Below are positions 27,256 through 35,600 of a stretch of 64,000 nucleotides of DNA, piece by piece; positions within the stretch are counted from its first letter, which is position 1, and each line of letters begins with the position of its first letter. The notes under the pieces were generated by a model, which did not search any database, was not told the DNA's origin, and saw nothing but the letters and a program-made list of their open reading frames with translations. This DNA is from Hyphomicrobiales bacterium (lineage in GTDB: Bacteria; Pseudomonadota; Alphaproteobacteria; Rhizobiales; Rhizobiaceae), in the NCBI GenBank assembly GCA_900471815.1, contig UICE01000006.1:1-64000 (forward strand), in the 5' to 3' direction. Position numbers and translations under genes: made by a program.

Positions 27256-28329
27256 ATGATTTCTGCAGGTTCGACGATTGGTATAATCGGTGGTGGTCAG
27301 CTCGGACGCATGCTGGCTATAGCTGCTGCACGTCTCGGCTACAGAACAGTGATACTGGAGCCCCAAGCAGATTGTCCCGCAGCGCAGGTTGCCAATGAAG
27401 TTATTACCGCAGCCTATGATGATCATGACGCGTTGGAGCGATTGGCTGAGCTAAGCGACGTCATTACCTACGAATTTGAGAATGTGCCCGTCGACTCAGC
27501 GGAACTTTTGAGTGAAACGAAGTCAGTATTTCCGCCAGCAGAGGCACTGAAAGTCTCACAGGATCGCGTCACCGAGAAACGGTTTCTCAACAAGCTCGGC
27601 ATTCAGACCGCGCAATGGCGCGTCGTCGAAAATGAGGTGGAGCTGGAAGCTGCCCTGCTTGCTTTTGGCGGCAAGGGCATCCTTAAGACCCGGCGCTTCG
27701 GTTATGATGGAAAAGGCCAGGCGAAGTTTTCCGGCGTGCCGGGCGAAACGGCCAAGGCCGGATTTGCCGCCGTTGGCAATGCTCCTTCCATTCTTGAGGC
27801 GCTGGTGGACTTTACTCACGAGATATCGGTCATTGCGGCGCGTGACGAAGCCGGCAATATCCGGGTTTATGACATTGCCGAGAACGTTCACAAGGATGGA
27901 ATTCTCGCAAGCTCGACAGTTCCTGTTTCCGTGTCTTCGACAATGGCGGGCCTGGCAGCGGATGCGGCCCGCAAGCTGCTGGAAGGATTGAATTATGTCG
28001 GCGTGCTCGGCATGGAGTTCTTTGCGCTTGCCAATGGAACTTTGCTTGCCAATGAATTTGCACCGCGCGTGCATAATTCCGGCCACTGGACAGAAGCAGC
28101 CTGCGCCGTTTCACAGTTCGAGCAGCATATACGCGCCATTACAGGATTGCCTCTGGGCGATACGAGGCGGCATTCCGATTGTGTGATGGAAAATCTCATT
28201 GGCGATGATATTGCCCGCGTGCCAGAGATATTGAAAGAAAGCGGAGCCGTGGTGCATCTTTACGGCAAGGCCGAAGCGCGTCCGGGGCGCAAGATGGGGC
28301 ATGTGACTCGCATAACCAAACGCCTCTGA
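27256..28329 (+). CDS. purK: N5-carboxyaminoimidazole ribonucleotide synthase
   Basis: ATP-grasp enzyme of 357 residues making N5-CAIR from AIR, bicarbonate and ATP. The N-terminal IGIIGGGQLGRMLAIAAARL is diagnostic. ATP-grasp residues are in KTRRFGYDGKGQAK and EALVDFTHEISVIAARD; the metal site is in NEFAPRVHNSGHWTEAA. ATG 27256 lies 2 bp after the purE stop; an alternative TTG at 27250 would overlap it. A hairpin with a T run lies about 100 bp downstream. Confidence 0.95.
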   Translation: MISAGSTIGIIGGGQLGRMLAIAAARLGYRTVILEPQADCPAAQVANEVITAAYDDHDALERLAELSDVITYEFENVPVDSAELLSETKSVFPPAEALKVSQDRVTEKRFLNKLGIQTAQWRVVENEVELEAALLAFGGKGILKTRRFGYDGKGQAKFSGVPGETAKAGFAAVGNAPSILEALVDFTHEISVIAARDEAGNIRVYDIAENVHKDGILASSTVPVSVSSTMAGLAADAARKLLEGLNYVGVLGMEFFALANGTLLANEFAPRVHNSGHWTEAACAVSQFEQHIRAITGLPLGDTRRHSDCVMENLIGDDIARVPEILKESGAVVHLYGKAEARPGRKMGHVTRITKRL

Positions 28330-28385
28330 ATGCTGGAAAAGATAAGTTTTCTCGCTGAATCATGCGATGAATCGCGGGATGGGAG

Positions 28386-28414
28386 TTGACAATGCAGGCA
28401 TTCCTTGGCTATTT
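28386..28414 (+). promoter_or_regulatory. Probable rpmJ promoter
   Basis: TTGACA (28386-28391), 17-bp spacer, then CTATTT (28409-28414), a good fit to the alphaproteobacterial housekeeping consensus TTGAC-N17-CTATAT. It lies 82 bp before the rpmJ start. Confidence 0.6.
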
Positions 28415-28432
28415 CCCCGCAACGTGTTTCCG

Positions 28433-28457
28433 GCGCGCTTAAAAGGCGCGCTTTTTA
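28433..28457 (+). terminator. GC hairpin with T run between purK and rpmJ
   Basis: Self-complementary GCGCGCTT/AAGGCGCGC-type stem with an A-rich loop followed by TTTTT. It may end the purEK transcript. It also lies downstream of the likely rpmJ promoter, so it may act as a leader attenuator. Confidence 0.6.
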
Positions 28458-28495
28458 TTGGTGCCCGGTTTCGGGCGAAAGATACCGGTGCTGAA

Positions 28496-28621
28496 ATGAA
28501 GATCAAGAACTCCCTTAAGGCCCTCAAAGCCCGTCATCGTGACAATCAGCTGGTCCGTCGCAAGGGCCGCATGTACATCATCAACAAGACTGCTCCGCGC
28601 TTCAAAGCACGCCAGGGCTGA
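28496..28621 (+). CDS. rpmJ: 50S ribosomal protein L36, zinc-free form
   Basis: Ribosomal protein L36 of 41 residues: [19 protein letters not shown] onwards, ending FKARQG. It lacks all four zinc-ribbon ligands (no Cys), so it is the C-minus 41-residue form. ATG 28496 is the only sensible start; an open frame reaches back to 28367 but through the terminator. No strong RBS is visible. A promoter-like pair lies upstream. Confidence 0.95.
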   Translation: MKIKNSLKALKARHRDNQLVRRKGRMYIINKTAPRFKARQG

Positions 28622-28682
28622 TCTTACCGTTTCACGGTTATTTGCATTTGACGTTTTGCTGATACGGACTAACATTCGTGTC

Positions 28683-29357
28683 ATGCAGAACGTCTTTGCT
28701 ATTTTACTCGGGCTCTCAACGGTACTTTCGCCAATGATTTCAATGGCGGAGAGCGCTTGGGCGCAAGAAAGAACCGGAACGGAAGACAGGGCTGATACGC
28801 AGGGGAAACCTGCTGAAGGCCAGGCCCTCACTCCGCGACAGGCCGCATTGCCCGGCAAAACATTGGCGGAAAAGCGTGCCGCCCGGCTGGATGAGCTTTT
28901 CGGTCAATTGAAGCGGGAAACCAACGCGATGAAAGCATCGCGGATTGCCTCGCAAATCCAAGCCCAGTGGCAGAATTCCGGCAGCGCAAGCATCGATCTG
29001 ATGATGGGCTGGGCCTCTAAGGCCATGGAAGATAAGAAGTATTCCGTTGCGCTGGATTTTCTCGATCAAGTCATCGTCATGAAGCCGGACTATGCGGAAG
29101 GCTGGAACCGCCGCGCCACATTGAACTATGTGATGAATGATTACGGCCGCGCCATGGCTGATATTCACAAGACGCTGACATTGGAACCACGGCACTTTGG
29201 AGCCATGGCCGGTATGGCTTCCATCCTCAAGGAAACGGGCCGCAAAGAGGCAGCGCTGGGCGCATTCGAGCAGGTTTTGAATGTCTATCCGATGATGCGT
29301 CAGGCTCAGAAAGAAGTCGGTGAACTGGCAGATGAATTAACCGGCCAGCGCACGTAA
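28683..29357 (+). CDS. TPR-repeat periplasmic protein
   Basis: A 224-residue protein with an N-terminal hydrophobic export signal (about residues 1-25, cleaved near SAWA). A basic and Gln-rich linker follows, then at least three TPR units (AMEDKKYSVALDFLDQVIVM; AEGWNRRATLNYVMNDYGRA; AMAGMASILKETGRKEAALG). Such proteins assemble envelope complexes. ATG 28683 is chosen because the signal peptide begins there. It follows rpmJ by 61 bp. Its partners are unknown. Confidence 0.82.
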   Translation: MQNVFAILLGLSTVLSPMISMAESAWAQERTGTEDRADTQGKPAEGQALTPRQAALPGKTLAEKRAARLDELFGQLKRETNAMKASRIASQIQAQWQNSGSASIDLMMGWASKAMEDKKYSVALDFLDQVIVMKPDYAEGWNRRATLNYVMNDYGRAMADIHKTLTLEPRHFGAMAGMASILKETGRKEAALGAFEQVLNVYPMMRQAQKEVGELADELTGQRT

Positions 29358-29663
29358 TTTCGGTGATTGCAACTAATCACAACTAAATCACCACTATCGA
29401 TTGTAATTCTTCGGCAAATTTGCCCGTTTTTTCGGGAAAATCATTTAGCTTTGCGGGTATTTTGCTTAAGATGCTGAAAATGAGCGGGAAGCTCCATAGC
29501 TGTTGCGCTGGCGGCTCGTTGCAATGCCGTCCGCACTCTTTTCTAAACTGCCGTAGCTTTCGTTAGAGTAGCAACCAGCAATATGCTCAGCTTAAAATTG
29601 CAAATTCCGGCAATGCTTACGCATGCCGGAATTTTTATAATCAACCGCTTGCAGCGCTAGACG
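29358..29663. other. Intergenic gap between convergent TPR and pyk genes
   Basis: This AT-rich 306-base stretch holds the pyk terminator near its right end (29602-29637). I see no gene or RNA signature in the rest. Confidence 0.6.
29602..29637. terminator. Terminator of pyk
   Basis: Perfect 11-bp stem AAATTCCGGCA/TGCCGGAATTT with an 11-base loop and flanking T/A runs, usable in both directions. Confidence 0.88.
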
Positions 29664-31100
29664 TCAGACGCTCGTCAGACCGTCGGAGCCGATATAGGCG
29701 ATGCGCAGCATATTCGTTGAACCTGGGGTACGCAGGGGCACGCCAGCCGAGATGATGATGCGATCACCCGGATTACCAAACTCTTCCTGATAGGCAATGT
29801 GGCAAGCACGATCGACCATCTCATCAAGATCATAGGCCTCGTCGGTTACAACGCAATGCAACCCCCAGACGAGCGCTAGCTTGCGGGCGGTTTCAACGAC
29901 AGGCGACAGCGCGATGATGGGTAAAAGTGGCCGTTCGCGCGCGGCACGCAAGGCAGTGGTTCCCGAGGCGGTATAAGTGACGATAGCTGAAAGATTGAGC
30001 GTTTCGGCGATCTGGCGGGCGGCGAGCGAAATTGCATCGGCACCGGTCGCATTGGGCTCGGGGCGCTGGGCATGGATAATGCCGGGGAAGTTTGGATCGC
30101 GCTCCACCTGTTCGGCAATGCGCGCCATTGTTGCGACGGCTTCTACAGGATAATCGCCAGCTGCAGATTCTGCCGAAAGCATAACCGCATCGGCACCTTC
30201 GAACACGGCTGTGGCAACGTCGGACACTTCGGCGCGGGTTGGCACGGCGGCAGTGATCATCGATTCCAGCATCTGCGTGGCGACGACAACGGGCTTACCT
30301 GCCCGGCGACAAGCACGAATGATCTGCTTCTGGATGCCAGGCACTGATTCCAGCGGCATCTCAACGCCGAGATCGCCGCGCGCAACCATAAGCGCATCGG
30401 AAAGCTCGATGATCTCATCAAGGCGGGTAACGGCCTGTGGCTTCTCAATCTTTGAGAGAAGAGCAACGCGGCCGCGCGAGATCTTGCGGACTTCGGCAAG
30501 ATCCTCCGGCCGCTGGATAAAGGACAGAGCAACCCAGTCGATTTCTTCCTGCAGCACGGCATCAAGGTCGCGGCGGTCTTTCTCGGTCAGAGCGCCGACA
30601 TCAAGTGTGGTGTCAGGCAGGCTGACGCCTTTCTTGTCGGAAATACTCGTTCCTGAAACAACCCGGCAGCGAATATGCTTGCCATCGGATGCTTCAGCGA
30701 CAAGCGCCAGCTTGCCATCGTCGATCAACAGGCGATGACCCGGCTCAACGGCTTTGAGAATTTCCGGATGCGGCAGGTAAACGCGGGTGTTATCGCCAAG
30801 CGCTTCATTGTTGTCGAGGGTGAAGGTCTGGCCTGCAACGAGTTCCACCTTGCCTTCGGCAAATTTGCCCACACGCAGCTTGGGTCCCTGCAAATCGGCG
30901 AGAATGCCGATTGGCCGTCCGACTTCTTTTTCCACATTGCGCAAGCGGCGCACAAGTTCACGCATCAGGTCGTGGCTGGCATGGCTCATATTGATGCGGA
31001 AGACATCGGCACCGGCTTCGAACAGTTTGCGAATCATGCCTTCGTCGGAGGAAGCAGGACCGAGCGTGGCGAGAATTTTGACCTTGCGGCGACGTCTCAT
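29664..31100 (-). CDS. pyk: Pyruvate kinase
   Basis: Pyruvate kinase of 478 residues, making pyruvate and ATP from phosphoenolpyruvate. Key features: KILATLGPASSDEGMIRKLF and FRINMSHASH at the N-terminus, LIDDGKLAL in the B domain, the metal site LLSKIEKPQAV (catalytic Lys and Glu), and MVARGDLGVEMP with KPVVVATQMLESM. The C-terminal domain is complete. Its ATG overlaps the stop of the upstream DUF1036 gene (ATGA), which implies translational coupling. Confidence 0.96.
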   Translation of the reverse strand: MRRRRKVKILATLGPASSDEGMIRKLFEAGADVFRINMSHASHDLMRELVRRLRNVEKEVGRPIGILADLQGPKLRVGKFAEGKVELVAGQTFTLDNNEALGDNTRVYLPHPEILKAVEPGHRLLIDDGKLALVAEASDGKHIRCRVVSGTSISDKKGVSLPDTTLDVGALTEKDRRDLDAVLQEEIDWVALSFIQRPEDLAEVRKISRGRVALLSKIEKPQAVTRLDEIIELSDALMVARGDLGVEMPLESVPGIQKQIIRACRRAGKPVVVATQMLESMITAAVPTRAEVSDVATAVFEGADAVMLSAESAAGDYPVEAVATMARIAEQVERDPNFPGIIHAQRPEPNATGADAISLAARQIAETLNLSAIVTYTASGTTALRAARERPLLPIIALSPVVETARKLALVWGLHCVVTDEAYDLDEMVDRACHIAYQEEFGNPGDRIIISAGVPLRTPGSTNMLRIAYIGSDGLTSV

Positions 31101-31570
31101 TGAGGAGGGGTATCCGTTACAATTGGAGATGAGGGAGGATTTTCTTCTGTCAGCTGGACCATCCAGCTCGTCTGCTCGCCCGTATCATATTCCTGAAATC
31201 CGGAACGCTGGAAACCGCGTGCGAAGCAGTCATTGATACCGGTTATCTTGAACTGGTTTTCGGCAACGCACATGTTGATCTTGCCGTCCCAGCGCCCGCC
31301 GCTTTGAGCATCTTCGGCGTAAAGGTAATAATAGCGCGATGTCAGCGGTCCGACAACCAAGGTGGTGCAGGAAGAGGCGTTGACATGCCACCAGCCTTCC
31401 GTGATCCAGCCAGTCTTGGCGCGGTAGCCCAGAGCAACGCCGACCAGATTTTGGGTGGAATTGCACACGCGGAAATCGGCATGGGCCTGGGTCGGCGCAA
31501 AAACGCTTCCCGAAATGAATATGAACAGAAATGCCGCGAGGAAGCTTCCCCATCTTAGCTTTATGCTCAT
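31097..31570 (-). CDS. DUF1036 exported protein
   Basis: Exported protein of 157 residues with a signal peptide (FLAAFLFIFISGSVFAPTQA, cleaved near AHA). The mature DUF1036 domain starts DFRVCNSTQNLVGVALGYR, with TEGWWHVNASSCTTLVVG and RYYYLYAEDAQSGGRWDG; conserved cysteines suggest disulfides. The C-terminus is Pro/Thr-rich. ATG 31570 is preferred with GGAGG upstream; a TTG at 31576 is possible. It is in an operon with pyk (4-bp overlap). Function is unknown. Confidence 0.85.
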   Translation of the reverse strand: MSIKLRWGSFLAAFLFIFISGSVFAPTQAHADFRVCNSTQNLVGVALGYRAKTGWITEGWWHVNASSCTTLVVGPLTSRYYYLYAEDAQSGGRWDGKINMCVAENQFKITGINDCFARGFQRSGFQEYDTGEQTSWMVQLTEENPPSSPIVTDTPPQ

Positions 31571-31954
31571 ACTCAATATTGCCTCCGTCCGGTCTTTTAG
31601 GGTCCTGCCAGCACCAAAATTAAGCCAATGGCTTCAGGGCAGGTAGACGAGGTTCCTTTTCGGTAGTTTCGCGCGCATTGTCAACGCGTGAATAAGTCGT
31701 AGAGGGGTGCCACGACAAGATTGTGATCGGCTGTGGTGTTTTTGGGACGATCCGGCTCAGGCTGCGATCTAATCGATTTGTATTGGTGAAAACTATTGTG
31801 CTCTAACACGGCCATCGTAAACGAATACAACCGGGAAGTTGTTTGAGCGTGTTTGGACTAAGGGTTAATTGTCAACGCATGATTTGCCGAGCATAGTCCT
31901 TGACAAGGGAAGCGGTGTTCGTGCTGGCTGCCGAAGCAGGACGAGGACAGGGTA
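31571..31954. other. Gene-free stretch before the Imm11-like gene
   Basis: About 380 bases between the divergent DUF1036 and Imm11-like genes. No ORF, terminator or RNA is evident. It should hold promoters for both sides and marks the left edge of the accessory segment; no tRNA or obvious direct repeat was found at this edge. Confidence 0.5.
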
Positions 31955-32611
31955 ATGGCAGGAAGCGACGTATTTTCGAAACAGACCAACAAGCCCAGGA
32001 AAGGGCAGTACTTTGTGGTCGGGCCTGACCAGCATGGTGGCATGCACGGTATAGAGATTGTCAATAAGAATGAATTGACTTGGCCGGGAGATGCCACATG
32101 GTTTCCGCCGGGACATTACCCAGGCAGGCCAGCCTATCCCGTGATGCCACAATTAGCGTTTGATAAAGATGCAAGCAAGCACAAATTGCCCAGAGATCTA
32201 GACGCCGTAAGCGGCATTTGGCTGGTCTCGGAGCGTCTCAAGCAGATATTCGAAGCTGTCGACCCTATAGGCTTTGTGTTCGCGCTGTGTGATTTTACGT
32301 TAGCTGATGGCTCGAAGGGGCCTCAATACTATCTTTGCGATGTCACTCGCACCATCGATGCTCTGAATGAAGAAGCGTCAACTGTGAGGATCAAAATTGA
32401 ACCTTCTGGACACAAAGTATACAGCTTTGTTGGTGGAGCAAAACTCACGTTCAAGGAGGAAAAAATTGGTTGGGCTCATATTTTTCGGATGATGGAAAAG
32501 CCAAGTTCAGTAATTTGCGATCATGTTTTGCGCGATGCTTGCCGAGCTGTGGGAATGAACCAAAAAGGCGGAGTCAGTGGCCTGCAATTCCGGGATGCTG
32601 CAAACCTATAA
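31955..32611 (+). CDS. Imm11-like (DUF1629) putative immunity protein
   Basis: A 218-residue soluble protein without signal peptide. The central SGIWLVSERLKQIFEAVDP followed by FVFALCDFT resembles the core of the Imm11/DUF1629 family, in which 'lvSerlkell' precedes a beta region. PGDATWFPPGHYPGRPAYPV and a C-terminal ICDHVLRDACRAVGM are less familiar. Imm11 genes commonly sit beside AHH-nuclease polymorphic toxins and are thought to neutralise them. Here the gene lies 59 bp upstream of a giant protein whose N-terminus has an AHH-like motif. RBS AGGACAGGG precedes ATG 31955. The family call is from memory of the pattern, not a search. Confidence 0.6.
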   Translation: MAGSDVFSKQTNKPRKGQYFVVGPDQHGGMHGIEIVNKNELTWPGDATWFPPGHYPGRPAYPVMPQLAFDKDASKHKLPRDLDAVSGIWLVSERLKQIFEAVDPIGFVFALCDFTLADGSKGPQYYLCDVTRTIDALNEEASTVRIKIEPSGHKVYSFVGGAKLTFKEEKIGWAHIFRMMEKPSSVICDHVLRDACRAVGMNQKGGVSGLQFRDAANL

Positions 32612-32670
32612 TTCATACGGCGGCTATATTTAACTAATTGATATTTTAAGTTTTTTAAAGGATTTTTGAT

Positions 32671-35600
32671 ATGGATGAATCTGTTCTAAAATCGCTTTTT
32701 CAAGGCCATCACGTCATTACAAAGGATGTTGCGAACAAGAGCCAACTCCTTGTCACGCTTGAGGAGTTCGATCTCTTCGAGCTTAATGCTTCGCAAAATA
32801 TTCTGAATTTACCTGGTACTCAGGAGTTGGCAGAAAAACTGAATCTTTCGCCGCATACAGGTGGCCCGCTTAGCAGCTATCAGAAGGGTATTAATGACCT
32901 TGTTGATGATCTTGCGGATACTGAGGACGGCCAAGCTGCTATTGCCGGAGACCGGGCCGCTGCCGAGCGCGTTGCGGGACGGGTAAATACTTTGCGTGAT
33001 ACGCTAAAGACAGCTCTCATTAACGGTGATCTTTTCACAAATACGCCTAAGGGCATAACGTCGGAAGCGATAAACAAGCTTAATCAGGAGTTGCTCGGCA
33101 AGCTGGATGATTATGCAACAAAACATGCCGATGCCATCTCGAAGATGGGCAAACTGGTAGGTCCTGAGGCTGAATGGACTGCCGTGTTGAAGTCATCAGA
33201 AGCTGTGGAGGAGGTTACCAAAGCTCTGCAAAAGGCTGGGAAAACAGGTGCGTTGGACAGTCTTGGAGCGGCTATCGGGCAGGCAACGGAAGTGGGGCGG
33301 TTCTCCCCATCGGTCTCACTGCGGGAGACTTTGGGCAGTATTTTCGGCGCGTCTGCGAGGGGGCTGGTAAAAGGTCTGGGTGCAGCGGGTCTGGGTGCAG
33401 CGGGTGCCCTGCTTGATGCAAAACAGTCCATGGCACAAGCAAAGGAACTTGCTGCGAATGGCGACGTGGAAGGCGCCAATAGTGTCTTAAACGGACTTGG
33501 TGCTCGCCTTGCTTTTGGTTGGATGGGTGCTCAATGGGGCGGATCAGCGGGAGTTGGTGCCGGACCCTATGGAGCACTCATTGGGGTTGTACTGGGAGGA
33601 GCAACTGGCGTAATTGGTGGTGAAGCGGCGGTCAAAGCCATCGAAAAAGCTGCTAAGGAAATATCAGAAGCGCTCGGACTGAGTTCGGGTGAGGTGACAC
33701 TTGCTGTATCAGTGCGGCAGCCCGAAACTATCCTCAATCCCGATGGCACGAAAACAATAACCGAGTTTAATCCGGAGAATAACCAGCCATCCAGCATCAA
33801 AACCTATGACAAGGACGGTAAACTTAAGAGCCAGACCGAGACTGAATATGATCCTCTCACACATGTTAAAACTCGGGAATCTGTTTTTGATGGTTCGGGT
33901 AAGCAGATAAACGATAAGTATTTCGACCGCACGACAGGAAAAGAAACTTCAGAAACTACATTTAAGCCTGATGGAACTGGCACTACGACCAGCTATGATG
34001 CTTCTAATAATTCGCCTTGGCGTGAAGCAAAGGCCGAGTATGATGTTAATGGAATTCTTGTTTCAGAACGAAGACTTAACGATGACGGTAGCACGTGGGA
34101 AACGACGTTCTTTCCCGGTACAACCAGGGCCAGTACGCGAAGTGAGTATAATGCCGCCGGAAATCTGACTAAAAGTTCAACATTTAGAACTGATGGAACC
34201 AAAGCAGTTACATTGTATGACGTGACCGGGACAGGGACCTGGAAAGAAGCTTTGATAGAGTATCGTAAGGATGGCTCCCCTATTTCCGAAACCGGTATCA
34301 ATAATGATGGCAGTACATATGATGCTGTCTTTGATAAGGATACTGGAGAGATCACACGACGGCGCGTATACACAGCAGATGGCAAGCCAATATCCACTAT
34401 CACCATACATACGGACGGAACGCAAAGCGTAACGCTGTATGATGCGGCCAATAAAGCCAACCGGCGTGAAGCAACCATTGATTATGACAAAAATGGCAAG
34501 CCTGTTTCACATAAGGGCATCAATGACGATGGCAGCAGCTATGACGTAAAGTACGATCCAAGTAGTGGCGCTATGACCGCCCGGACTGACTACAACGACA
34601 AAGGTCAGACGCTATCTGCCACGATATTTCGAACGGATGGGACGAAGGTCAAAAAGCTTTACGATGCTGGCGGCACCGGAGTGTGGAAAGAAGCCTCTAT
34701 CGAGTATCGCACGGATGGCTCGTTGGTATTGGAAACAGGTATCAACGATGATGGCAGCAAATATGATGTTGTCTTTGACAAGGATACAGGCGAGGTCACC
34801 CGGCGTCGTGAATATACGGCGGATGGCAAGCCCACTGCGATCATCACTTTCCGCCAGGACGGAACGCAGAGCAAAACGCTTTACGATGCTGGCAACAAGG
34901 GCATCTGGCGCGAGGCAACCATCGATTATGGCAAAAATGGCAATGCTGTTTCCGAAAGAGGCATTAAGGATGATGGCAGCAGCTATGATGTAAAGTTCAA
35001 TCCGGCTAGCGGTGCCATGACTGCCCGGACTGACTACAATGACAAGACGCAGGCGCTATCTGCCGCGATATTCCGGGACGACGGAACCAAAGCAATTACA
35101 TTGTATGACGTGACTGGGACAGGGACCTGGAAAGAAGCTTTGATAGAGTATCGTAAGGATGGCTCTTTGGTATCGGAAACAGGTATCAACGATGATGGCA
35201 GCAAATATGATGTTGTCTTCGACAAGGATACAGGTGAGGTCACCCGGCGGCGGGAATATACGGCTGATGGCAAGCCCACTGCGATCATCACCTTCCGCCA
35301 GGACGGAACGCAGAGCAAAACGCTGTATGACGTAAATAACAAAGCCACTTGGCGTGAAGCAACCATTGACTATGACAAAAATGGCAATGCCTTTTCGGAA
35401 AAGGGCATCAAGGATAATGGCGGCAGCTACGAAGTAAAATACGATCCGACAAGTGGTGCCATGACTGCTCGAACTGACTACAGCGACAAAGGTCAGACGC
35501 TATCTAAAACGACTTTCCGTACCGACGGAACGAAGCTCGAGACGCTTTATGATGCGGATGGAACCGGGACTTGGAAAGAAGCTTCCGTGGAGTATCGCAA

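Noticed and set aside
31571-31954. Attachment site of an integrated element to the left of the toxin-like pair
   Set aside because: No tRNA end, integrase or direct repeat matching the right edge near 37610-37745 could be found by eye.
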